A stretch of DNA of 64,000 nucleotides from Alphaproteobacteria bacterium (GTDB taxonomy: Bacteria; Pseudomonadota; Alphaproteobacteria; Sphingomonadales; Sphingomonadaceae): the NCBI GenBank assembly GCA_003241875.1, contig QBLU01000004.1:61332-125331 (forward strand), in the 5' to 3' direction. Shown here piece by piece: positions 36,970 through 46,466 of this stretch. The notes under the pieces are model-generated. The model was not told the DNA's origin. It saw only the letters and a list, made by a program, of their open reading frames with translations, and searched no databases. Each line of letters starts with the position of its first letter. The first letter of the stretch is position 1. Both the position numbers and the translations under genes were made by a program.

Positions 36970-38835
36970 ATGCGGACTGTCTCGATGATCGGCATGGCGC
37001 TGCTGCTGGCGGGATCGCCGCTGGCGGCGGCCAGTGTCGCCGAAACCGTGGCCGCCATCGCCGCGATCCGCAGCAGCACCGGTGCCAGCGCGTCGCCCGA
37101 TGGCCGGCGCATCGCCTATATCGCCAACACATCGGGCAGCCCGCAGGTGTGGATGATCACCGACGGCGGCGCCCCGGTGCTGCTGACCCGGCTCGCCGAC
37201 CCGGTGCAGTCGGTGGAGTGGAGCCCGGCCGGCGACTGGCTGGCGTATGATGTCGCGCCGGGCGGTGGCCTCAACGTCCAGGTCCATGTCATCCGCCCCG
37301 ATGGCAGCGGCGACCGGCTGGTTACCGCCGGCGGACAGAGCAACAACCGGTTCTTTGGCTGGACCGATGATGGCAAGGCGCTGCGCATCGGATCGGCCGC
37401 CGTCGATCCGGCGCGGTTCGATCCGCAGCTCGTCGACGCCGACACCGGCAAAGCGACCGGAGTCGGCAAGGGCGGGTCGGGCCTTGGCGACCTGGTCATC
37501 AGCAAGGACGGCCGGATTGCCGTCATCGACCGGGCGGTGACCCGCGGCGACAGCAACGTCTGGCTTGTCGATCGCGCCAGCGGGGCGGAGCAGCCGGTGA
37601 CGCCGCACGAGGGGCGGGCGCAGTTTTCGACGATCGGCCTGTCGCCCGATGCCCGGCGGCTGTGGCTGATCGGCAATGCCGCGACGGATCGCTATGCACT
37701 GGTCGCGGTCGATATCGATGCGGCGGGCAAGCCGGGGCCGATGCGGACGCTGCGGGCCCGCGCCGATGCGGAACTGGAAAATGCCGTGCTGAGCGACGAC
37801 GGCGCCACCATCGCGCTGTTCTGGAACAAGGGCGGCCGCAGCGAACTGGCGTGGTACGACACGCGGACCGGCAAGGAACGCGCCGGGCCGGTGTTGCCCT
37901 TCGATCTTGCCGGCGCGCCGGATTTTGCCGCCGATGGCAAGGCGCTGCTGTTCACCGGCTCGGGCGCTGCGGCGCCGGCGAATTTGTACCGGGTCCAGGT
38001 CGCCGACAATGCGTTGACCCGGCTGACGGATTCGCCCCATGATGGCGTCGACCTGGCGACGCTGGTGCGGCCGCGGCTGCTCGAATGGACGGCGCGCGAC
38101 GGGGTGAAGCTGTCCGGCTGGCTGTATGCGCCGGCGGGCGGCCGTGGCCCGCAGCCGATGGTGTTCGTCTATCACGGCGGACCGGAGGGGCAGTCGCGGC
38201 CCAGCTTGAGCAGCGATGTCCAGGCGCTGGTGGCGAACGGCATTTCGGTGCTGCTGCCCAATGTCCGCGGCTCGAGCGGGGCAGGGCGCGCGTTCATGGA
38301 GCTCGACAATGGCCCGCTGCGGGTCAACGGCGTCACCGATATTGCCGATACCAGCGAGTACGCGGTGAAGGCCGGGCTGGCCGACCGCAAACGGCTGGGC
38401 ATCATGGGCGGCAGCTATGGCGGATACATGGTCATGGCCGGGGTGACGGAGTTCCCGACGATGTTCGCCGCCGGGGTGAACCTGTTCGGCGTCGTCAATT
38501 TCGACACGTTCTTCAAGAACACCCAGCCGTGGATGGCGGCGATCTCCACGGTCGAGTATGGCGACCCCGTCAAGGACAAGGCGATGCTGGCGCGCCTGTC
38601 GCCGCTGAACAAGATCGGCGTGGTGACGACGCCGCTGCTCGTCCTCCACGGCGCCAACGATACCAATGTGCCGGTCATCGAGGCCGAACAGATCGTCGCC
38701 AGCCTGAAGGGGCGCGGCGTACCGGTGGAGTATATCCTGTTCCCGGATGAAGGGCATGGCTGGCGAAAAATGCCGAACCGGGTGCGCAGCACGACGGCGA
38801 TCGTAGGGTTTTTCCGCGACAAGTTCCGGATTTAG
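36970..38835 (+). CDS. secreted S9 family prolyl oligopeptidase-type peptidase
   Basis: 621 residues with a signal peptide (MRTVSMIGMALLLAGSPLAA). Residues ~30-350 form a beta-propeller-like region ('SASPDGRRIAYIANTSGSPQ' and similar WD-like strands). The C-terminal alpha/beta hydrolase has the nucleophile S482 in 'GIMGGSYGGYMVMAG', D564 in 'HGANDTNVPV' and H596 in 'FPDEGHGW'. It should cleave short peptides, probably in the periplasm, feeding amino-acid use. ATG is preceded by GGGGGAACG. Confidence 0.88.
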   Translation: MRTVSMIGMALLLAGSPLAAASVAETVAAIAAIRSSTGASASPDGRRIAYIANTSGSPQVWMITDGGAPVLLTRLADPVQSVEWSPAGDWLAYDVAPGGGLNVQVHVIRPDGSGDRLVTAGGQSNNRFFGWTDDGKALRIGSAAVDPARFDPQLVDADTGKATGVGKGGSGLGDLVISKDGRIAVIDRAVTRGDSNVWLVDRASGAEQPVTPHEGRAQFSTIGLSPDARRLWLIGNAATDRYALVAVDIDAAGKPGPMRTLRARADAELENAVLSDDGATIALFWNKGGRSELAWYDTRTGKERAGPVLPFDLAGAPDFAADGKALLFTGSGAAAPANLYRVQVADNALTRLTDSPHDGVDLATLVRPRLLEWTARDGVKLSGWLYAPAGGRGPQPMVFVYHGGPEGQSRPSLSSDVQALVANGISVLLPNVRGSSGAGRAFMELDNGPLRVNGVTDIADTSEYAVKAGLADRKRLGIMGGSYGGYMVMAGVTEFPTMFAAGVNLFGVVNFDTFFKNTQPWMAAISTVEYGDPVKDKAMLARLSPLNKIGVVTTPLLVLHGANDTNVPVIEAEQIVASLKGRGVPVEYILFPDEGHGWRKMPNRVRSTTAIVGFFRDKFRI

Positions 38836-38871
38836 GGGGCGTTCTTTACCATGAATAAATAGTTTCTTCTT

Positions 38872-38900
38872 TGACAAGATCGAGCGGATTGAGGCATAAG
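38872..38900 (+). promoter_or_regulatory. sigma-70-type promoter for the J-domain gene
   Basis: TTGACA at 38872-38877 and GCATAA at 38895-38900 are 17 bp apart, in an AT-rich gap after the peptidase gene, about 65 bp before the J-domain start. The -35 is consensus, the -10 only partly so. Confidence 0.45.
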
Positions 38901-38964
38901 GAATGCCAGATGTCGTTGGGGAGTCGCTGCCCAGCCGCATGATCTTGTGCACGGAGGAATCGCA

Positions 38965-39573
38965 ATGGACGATGGTCATGCCTTTGTTGACTATTATGCC
39001 ATCCTCCAGGTCGACCCCCAGTGCAGCACGCGGACGCTGGAGCTGGCGTATCGCCAATTGGCGAAAACCTATCACCCCGATCATCCGGAAACCGCCGATC
39101 CGGAGCGGTTCAACAACATCATCGAAGCCTATGGCGTGCTGCGGAAAGCGGACAAGCGTTCCCTCTATAACGAGCTTTACACCCGCAATACCGGCTATTC
39201 ATTCGTGTCCAGGACAGCGCGGCGGGCCGGGGGCATGGCGGCGATCAGCGACGCCAACATGCACGCCAATATCCTCATGTACCTGTACCGGAAGCGGCGG
39301 GACTCGGCGCGCCATCCGGGTGCCGGCACCTATGACATCCTGCGGAGCCTCGACTGTTCGGAGGAGCATTTCGAGTTCCACGCCTGGTACCTGCGGAAAA
39401 AAAGCTTCATCGAGCATACCGAGGACGGGCAGTACGCCATCACCGTCGACGGCGTCGATCATGTCATCGCCATGTCGGAAGCCGCCGAGAAGACGCTGCG
39501 CATCACCCAATGGGACGAGCCCGAGCCGGAGCACTGGACCGAGCGCGAGGTCGCGGCGGCCATGGTCCAATAG
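38965..39573 (+). CDS. J-domain protein
   Basis: 202 residues from ATG 38965 (GGAGG 8 bp before); an earlier in-frame ATG (38947) lacks a site. The N-terminal J domain is 'FVDYYAILQVDPQCSTRTLE' with HPD at 37-39 ('TYHPDHPE'), so it should stimulate an Hsp70 ATPase. The C-terminal part (~80-202) lacks DnaJ's zinc fingers and looks like a winged-helix-like module ('DILRSLDCSEEHFEFHAWYL'). It ends EREVAAAMVQ; a decayed copy of this end lies at 41312-41395. Confidence 0.8.
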   Translation: MDDGHAFVDYYAILQVDPQCSTRTLELAYRQLAKTYHPDHPETADPERFNNIIEAYGVLRKADKRSLYNELYTRNTGYSFVSRTARRAGGMAAISDANMHANILMYLYRKRRDSARHPGAGTYDILRSLDCSEEHFEFHAWYLRKKSFIEHTEDGQYAITVDGVDHVIAMSEAAEKTLRITQWDEPEPEHWTEREVAAAMVQ

Positions 39574-39808
39574 CACCCTGAGCGGGGCTTGCGACGGCCC
39601 AGCTGCGGGCGGCAAAATCCAACGAAAGTCTCGAAAGTCACCCAGTTGCCATGGGTGGGCATTTTGTAAAATCTGTGCGCCTTTGCCCTGTCCTGCAGCG
39701 TCCGGCGGGGTTGTGGCTGCAGGCTGGTCATTCGGCGACTGTTGCACAAACGAACCATGTAGGACAGCCGGCCGGATTCCGCGCTGTGGCCGCGAGGGGC
39801 ATCCATCA
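39574..39808. other. intergenic region, no gene seen
   Basis: I see no convincing gene in either strand after the J-domain stop. Part of it (about 39629-39665) is less GC-rich. The right end leads into an interspersed repeat copy. Confidence 0.4.
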
Positions 39809-39864
39809 CCTCTTCCGCTTGCGAGAGAGGTCGACTCGCTGAAGTCGGCGGGCGGGAGCGGGTG
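39809..39864 (+). repeat. degenerate copy of interspersed hairpin repeat
   Basis: ACCTCT-TCCGCTTGCGAGAGAGG followed by TCGACTCG and ending GGGAGCGGGTGA matches, with several changes, the order of elements in the copies at 42368-42425 and 42465-42512. It sits just past the 3' end of the minus-strand gene 39871-41010. Confidence 0.5.
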
Positions 39865-39870
39865 ACGGCC

Positions 39871-41010
39871 TTACAGTGCGACGCAGGCGCCGCCGTCGGC
39901 AGGCGCGGCGCCGGCGAGGCCGCGCCTCGCCTTGATGGTCGGGCTGAAACTGATCCGATAGGTCAGTTCGAACTCGCGCAGCGGTACCGGCTGGGGGCGG
40001 GCGCTAGGGCCTCCGCCGATCGCGGGGACGAGGATGGTCCGGCCCGTCGTCATCGTGCGCGTCGGCCCGGCGCCGAACTGCGCCGGGCGCGGGAATTCGG
40101 ACCAGACGGCGCCGCCGAGGTCGTTGACGAACTGCAGTTGCAGGCGGTTGGCGCTGCCAAGCGTCACCGACCGGCACAAATTCAGCGGCACGCTGCCGCC
40201 TTCCGGGGGCAGCGCTAGCCCCGCCGGCGGCAGCTGGCGCACGACGCCGTTGGTGAACAGCCTGAACTGTCCCGCTTCGGGCGCGCCCGGCCGGGCATGG
40301 GCGGCGGCGACACCGGGCGGCAGCGGATTGCGGCGGAGGCTCAGCAGCTGGATGGTCGCCGTGTCGACGCTGGTCGCCACGAAGAACGGCCGCGTCGGCA
40401 GCGGCGGGTCGAATTTCACGGCATCGGTGATCGGAACATTGCCGAGGTCGATGCCGACCGACCGGCACGGCCCCTGGAAGGTCCGCAGGCTGCCGATCGG
40501 CGACAGCTCGCGCTTGATGCGGGAATCGATGAACCGCGACAGCTCGTCGGCGGTGAAGAAACTGACGAGGTTCTCCCAGAAACCCGGTTCGCCGACGATG
40601 GCCCGGTCAAAGGCGATGTCGATCGCCAGATTGCCCTGCCGCGCCCCGTTCGGTGCCGCGCAGGTGAAATGCACCTGATACGGGTAGGTGATGCTGCGAT
40701 TGGGGCCGGTGACGCTGACGAAGGCGAGGCGGCCGAAGACGGTGAAGCGGCGCAGATTGGGCTGGCTGACGTGGCGCTCGGGGTCGGTGAAGGGCCGGCC
40801 GAAACAGGTCTTGCACTTCAGCGGGCGCGCGTTGGGCGCCCATTGGACGAACCCCTCGTTGCCGGCGACCTTTTTGGCATAGTCCGGCAGGCAGGTTTCG
40901 TTGCCCTGGGCATCCCTGGGGCCGGTCTTGCCGTCGCGCTTCATCAGGATCGTGCACAGCGCGAAATCGGCGGCTTTTTCGACGCCGGCGCGGAAGAACG
41001 CCATCGACAC
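39871..41010 (-). CDS. secreted hypothetical protein, probably frameshifted at its signal peptide
   Basis: The open frame gives 379 residues from an internal ATG (MSMAFFRAGVEKAADFALCT). The same frame continues upstream to about 41085 with a sensible mature N-terminus (AQENSLGAPPPLEFPYQAKP) but then meets an in-frame stop. A good signal peptide lies just upstream in another frame (41081-41140). The likely original protein is therefore about 425 residues and exported. The Cys-containing 'KCKTCFGRPFTDPERHVSQP' and a C-terminal 'LCRSVTLGSANRLQLQFVND' suggest a disulfide-bonded periplasmic protein. No family recognised. Confidence 0.6.
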   Translation of the reverse strand: MSMAFFRAGVEKAADFALCTILMKRDGKTGPRDAQGNETCLPDYAKKVAGNEGFVQWAPNARPLKCKTCFGRPFTDPERHVSQPNLRRFTVFGRLAFVSVTGPNRSITYPYQVHFTCAAPNGARQGNLAIDIAFDRAIVGEPGFWENLVSFFTADELSRFIDSRIKRELSPIGSLRTFQGPCRSVGIDLGNVPITDAVKFDPPLPTRPFFVATSVDTATIQLLSLRRNPLPPGVAAAHARPGAPEAGQFRLFTNGVVRQLPPAGLALPPEGGSVPLNLCRSVTLGSANRLQLQFVNDLGGAVWSEFPRPAQFGAGPTRTMTTGRTILVPAIGGGPSARPQPVPLREFELTYRISFSPTIKARRGLAGAAPADGGACVAL

Positions 41011-41080
41011 ACCCTTGGGCGCTTCAGGCTTCGCCTGGTACGGAAATTCGAGCGGCGGGGGTGCGCCGAGACTGTTTTCC

Positions 41081-41140
41081 TGCGCGCGTGCCGGTTAGCG
41101 TCACGGCGAAAAGCATGGCGACTGTCAGGCGTGGCGACAT
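41081..41140 (-). other. out-of-frame signal peptide of the preceding gene
   Basis: ATG at 41140 reads MSPRLTVAMLFAVTLTGTRA, a classical signal peptide. It runs out of register with the downstream mature frame at about 41081-41097, in the run GGCACGCGCGCAGG. A single-base loss or a sequencing error in that GC run would explain it. Confidence 0.5.
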
Positions 41141-41311
41141 GGGGACGGCCCTTTCCAAGGATCATGCGATCCCCGGCGGTGTGTGCCTCAGCGCCTGATG
41201 GCCATGCCGGCCGGCGCCGTCGCGACCATCGCCGCACCTTCCCGAGGCGTAACGATTAGCAGTCTTTCGGTGTTCTCGCAATCTGGGGGCTGTGGGGGCA
41301 CGGTGACGTGA

Positions 41312-41395
41312 AGGACCCTGCGCATCACGCAATGGGACGATGCGGAGCCTGAACCCTGGGCCGAGCGCGAGCTCGCGGGTGCGATGGTGCAATAG
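41312..41395 (+). pseudogene. decayed copy of the J-domain gene 3' end
   Basis: The reading RTLRITQWDDAEPEPWAERE followed by LAGAMVQ and a stop mirrors the end of the intact J-domain protein (KTLRITQWDEPEPEHWTERE-VAAAMVQ), 19 of 27 residues by eye. An in-frame stop (41309-41311) lies directly before it and there is no J domain upstream. So only the last ~27 codons of a paralogue survive, 1.7 kb downstream of the intact gene. Confidence 0.7.
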
Positions 41396-41445
41396 GGACC
41401 GGTGCCGGCGGCGCAGGTGCGAGCATGCTAGCTGGGGACTGATGT

Positions 41446-41480
41446 AGCGTCCCTGAAATCCCCGGGGGAACAGGGACGCT
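41446..41480. terminator. strong hairpin after the PEP-CTERM gene
   Basis: Perfect 10-bp stem AGCGTCCCTG/CAGGGACGCT (41446-41455 with 41471-41480), with an inner CCCC/GGGG pair in the loop. It is 32 bp past the stop of the minus-strand PEP-CTERM gene and probably terminates it. A U-tract is lacking. Confidence 0.5.
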
Positions 41481-41512
41481 TCACTCACGCTCCAGGATTG
41501 CCGGAATGCGGC

Positions 41513-42139
41513 TCAGGCAGCGGCGATCCGTTGCCGACGCCGCGTCAAGGCACCGACCGCGCCAAAGCCGACAAGCAGCATTGCCCATGTTGCCGGCTCG
41601 GGAACAGCAGGCTGGCCGCCCGGGAGGGGGTCAATATTGCCCGGCACCAATGTCGACGTGACCACTGTCGCGAATTGGAGCGTGTTGTAGGTAATGCCGC
41701 CGGCGCCAACAAAGGTATATTCGACATTGGTGCTATACAGCGGGTTCCACCTGCCCTGATCATCGAGTTTGAGCGAAATGAAAAAGTCGTTGGCACGATC
41801 ATCATAGGCCGAACCGCCCGCGCCGCCGCCGATCATCAGAAAATTTCCGAATTCCGGATAATAGGCGTTTTGAAAAAATATGGGTGTCTGGTTGAACTGC
41901 GCCGCTGTCGAGCTTGACGTATAGTTCAATACCGGCGTGTCGACAGGATACGACAACTGGGGATCAAATGTCAGCCTGAAGCTCAGCACCAGCGATTTGA
42001 CCGGGGCAGAGGCCTGGATGAAGTTAGCCGAGACCACATAATCACGCGTGACCACCACCGCCGCTGCCGGGACCGATACCAGCGTTGCCGCAGCGATCGC
42101 CGCAGCCCCGAAAACCTTCATCATATTCGCGCCCATCAT
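41513..42139 (-). CDS. PEP-CTERM (PEPxxWA type) sorting-signal secreted protein
   Basis: 208 residues from ATG 42139, chosen because GGGAG precedes it by 5 bp; upstream frame exists without a site. Signal peptide MMGANMMKVFGAAAIAAATL..., a beta-rich body without known motif ('AYDDRANDFFISLKLDDQGR'), and a C-terminal sorting tail: VPEPATWAM, membrane helix, then RRRQRIAAA. The tail is recognised by the exosortase/PEP-CTERM system, so the protein is probably exported and surface-linked. No exosortase gene is in the window. Confidence 0.8.
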   Translation of the reverse strand: MMGANMMKVFGAAAIAAATLVSVPAAAVVVTRDYVVSANFIQASAPVKSLVLSFRLTFDPQLSYPVDTPVLNYTSSSTAAQFNQTPIFFQNAYYPEFGNFLMIGGGAGGSAYDDRANDFFISLKLDDQGRWNPLYSTNVEYTFVGAGGITYNTLQFATVVTSTLVPGNIDPLPGGQPAVPEPATWAMLLVGFGAVGALTRRRQRIAAA

Positions 42140-42367
42140 GCTGCTCCCTGGTATTGGCCCGGTCATTTCGCGCCGCGTTGCAGCACAGCGGTCAACGATC
42201 GTTGTTGCCGCCGCCATCCCCATTTGGGGGTAGTTATCGAGAACTGGAACGAAATCTGCCGGTACCGGGGGAACGGTGACCGTTGCGATCCAGCTAGATC
42301 CGGATTGGATGTTGAAAACCCTCCGGCGGCTGGGGCCTTAGGCCGCAAACCCCTGTTCATGAAGAAA

Positions 42368-42425
42368 ACCTCTCCCGCCTGCGGGAGAGGTCGACTCGGC
42401 GCTCGCGCCGAGCGGGTGAAGGTGT
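42368..42425 (+). repeat. interspersed hairpin repeat, left inverted copy
   Basis: ACCTCTCCCGCCTGCGGGAG (hairpin head) continues AGG-TCGACTCGG, a CGGCGCTCGCGCCG stem and GAGCGGGTGAAGGTGT. The reverse complement of 42465-42512 begins with the same 23 bases. The 42140-42548 gap between the PEP-CTERM and nuclease genes contains nothing else I can identify. Confidence 0.7.
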
Positions 42426-42464
42426 CGTCTCTGCCCCACTCGGGCTAAGCCCCGGCACGCAGCC

Positions 42465-42512
42465 ACACCCTCACCCGGCGCGCGTCTCGCCTCTCCCGCA
42501 GGCGGGAGAGGT
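42465..42512 (-). repeat. interspersed hairpin repeat, right inverted copy
   Basis: Reads ACACCCTCACCCGGCGCGCG ... CCTCTCCCGCAGGCGGGAGAGGT, the reverse orientation of the copy at 42368. The 23-base head is identical and the tail degenerate. It lies directly beyond the 3' end of the nuclease gene. Confidence 0.7.
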
Positions 42513-42548
42513 CAGTGTGTAGACTTTTCCGGGGGCCCCTGAGTCGTT

Positions 42549-43472
42549 CTACGCCTTTGGTGCCTTACGTAGCGCACAGACGTAAACGTCACCCCGTGTC
42601 TGAGCCGACCTTATCTTAAAATCCAGCGTATCTTCTAATGTTAAAAGCCCTTCCAAAATATGGACTAGGTCCTCACCATCAACTAGGATAGTCTTGATAT
42701 GTTTGCCATGTAGAATAGCAGAAAGGCTATCTTTGGAGTAGCCATTTACTGAAACAAATAGTCCCCGGCCATGCATCTTCCCGTCAACTTTATGAGCAAA
42801 TTTGTATAAGTCCCCCGTACTCGTCGATGGGTCCTGCCATTTCGCCTCGACAATATAATTCTCCCCTTCGAACTTGAACGAGCCGTCGATTTGCTCGCCG
42901 ACAATTTCAAATGGGTCGCCCATTTTGATCGATTGCCTATCGAAGAGTTCCTTCAGAAACCGCTCGAAGAGTTTTCCCCTGGCCTGCGGTGACATCTCAG
43001 CGCCGTGCACTTTTGCGAAGGCCGTTTTCAAAGCTGACAAATCGGCAGTTTTCGCAGCCGCGAATTTAGTTTTCGCGGAGGTCTCACGTTGCCGTGCCGT
43101 TCTCGTGTTACGTAAGGTTACCGAATTTCTAAGCGACGCAATCGCCAAATCCGCTTCTTCACGGTCTAGTTTCTTTTGTTCTTCAAACCAGTATCGGTCG
43201 AAATGTGTCCAGTTTGACAATCTATCAACCATAAGTTGGTAGGTCGCGTGCCCTCGGTCTGGGCGTTTGCCAAGTGCAGAAATAACTTCTGTAATGATAT
43301 CACGTCGGCTTGATGCTTCCGGGCCTGCTATAACTAGGCTCGATAGGATTGACTCTGGACACTCGACGCTGCGTAAAAACTCAACGATATCCTTTTTTGG
43401 CCAAAATAGAGCAAGCATGCAGCGCTTAAGCGTTTGCTTCACATCGAGTGGAATGTCAGGCGCGAACGACAT
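42549..43472 (-). CDS. Mrr-like restriction endonuclease-fold protein
   Basis: 307 residues. The C-terminal half (~160-270) fits the Mrr-type PD-(D/E)xK nuclease fold: 'ARGKLFERFLKELF' with E170, then D196 in 'EQIDGS' and E209/K211 in 'YIVEAKWQ'. The N-terminal ~120 residues are helical ('LFWPKKDIVEFLRSVECPES') and unlike known DNA-binding parts; they may recognise a target or partner. Its base composition is clearly more AT-rich than neighbouring genes, and inverted repeats adjoin its 3' side, signs of recent acquisition. A defence nuclease is likely; no methylase is adjacent, which fits type IV or standalone action. Inference. Confidence 0.7.
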   Translation of the reverse strand: MSFAPDIPLDVKQTLKRCMLALFWPKKDIVEFLRSVECPESILSSLVIAGPEASSRRDIITEVISALGKRPDRGHATYQLMVDRLSNWTHFDRYWFEEQKKLDREEADLAIASLRNSVTLRNTRTARQRETSAKTKFAAAKTADLSALKTAFAKVHGAEMSPQARGKLFERFLKELFDRQSIKMGDPFEIVGEQIDGSFKFEGENYIVEAKWQDPSTSTGDLYKFAHKVDGKMHGRGLFVSVNGYSKDSLSAILHGKHIKTILVDGEDLVHILEGLLTLEDTLDFKIRSAQTRGDVYVCALRKAPKA

Positions 43473-43593
43473 CTTTAGGTTGATACATCACGATACGGAC
43501 CAAGAATAGAGCAAGGCATCTGCTGCTGGTCGGCATCAAGATGATGCAATAATTTCGGAAGCCTGCATATTAAGCTGCAGAGGCCGACGGGCC

Positions 43594-45566
<1,973 letters not shown>

Positions 45567-45586
45567 TCTTGGCGCCAGTGTAGCGG

Positions 45587-46324
45587 CTATCGCGTGAAGT
45601 TGGCCAGCCCTTTGTCCGTCCCGCACAATTTGTCCCAGAAGCGGAAATACAGGCCATAATTGCAGGTGTAGCGCTTGTGGTGTTCCTCGTGGTGGCTTGC
45701 CGTGATGATGTGGCGGCCGAACCAGCCATTGACCCAGCGGGCGGGGAACATCTCCCAGCCCATGTGGTTGGTGACGCCCATCACCGTCGCGACGGTAAGG
45801 ACGACGGCGAGCGCGCTGATGTGGATGGGGATGAGGAAGACGAGGAGCGGGATGACGAGGGCGCCGGACAGGGCCTCCCAGGGGGAAAAGCTCATCGCGG
45901 CCCAGGCGGTGGGCGGCTTTGACGCGTGGTGGACGGCGTGGACGCGGGCGAACAGCGCCGGCGCGTGCATCCAGCGATGGGTCCAGTAGAACCAGCTGTC
46001 GTGGAGGAACAGGTAGAGCGCGATGCTGACCGGCCACCAGATCGCATCACCGAGCCCGAAATCGGTGTAGATCCGTGTCAGCCCCTCGAAGCGCCAGGCG
46101 GCGAGCATCAGCCCGGCGGGCAGGCCGTAGATGACCGCGGAGATGAGCGACCAGCGGATTTCGGCGCGGACCTGGCGGCGGCGGCGCACCGGATCGGCGG
46201 GGCCGGCGACGATGCCGCGGCGCGCCGTCCACCAGGCGAAACCGCCGCTGGTGGCGAAATAGCGGACGATGACGATCGCCATCGTCTGCAGCGTTGCGAT
46301 GGCGAGGGGCAGGGTGGTGGACAC
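45587..46324 (-). CDS. sterol desaturase/fatty acid hydroxylase family membrane protein
   Basis: 245 residues from a GTG start, with four or so membrane segments. It has the di-iron histidine clusters of the family: 'HDSWFYWTHRWMH', 'HAVHHASKPPTAW' and 'HIITASHHEEHHKRYTCNYG'. Members hydroxylate or desaturate lipids, carotenoids or sterol-like molecules in the membrane. Nothing nearby fixes the substrate. Its 3' end is close to the thiC riboswitch and on the same strand, so the two are probably separate units. Confidence 0.85.
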   Translation of the reverse strand: MSTTLPLAIATLQTMAIVIVRYFATSGGFAWWTARRGIVAGPADPVRRRRQVRAEIRWSLISAVIYGLPAGLMLAAWRFEGLTRIYTDFGLGDAIWWPVSIALYLFLHDSWFYWTHRWMHAPALFARVHAVHHASKPPTAWAAMSFSPWEALSGALVIPLLVFLIPIHISALAVVLTVATVMGVTNHMGWEMFPARWVNGWFGRHIITASHHEEHHKRYTCNYGLYFRFWDKLCGTDKGLANFTR

Positions 46325-46466
46325 CCGGCGTCATTGCCCGCTGCCGGGGCAGGGTTCAAGGTGCGTGGTGTCGCGCCGTAACGGCAGCCGGGCCGTGCCG
46401 CCGGATTTTCCAATTGAAACAGCGGTGCCGAGGTCGTAGTCCGTTGGGCGGGGTACGGGGGCAGGC

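Noticed and set aside
36304..39084. 926-codon open frame antisense to the cupin and S9 peptidase genes
   Set aside because: Same shadow effect. The sense peptidase has an intact catalytic triad; the antisense product has no recognisable fold and spans several real genes.
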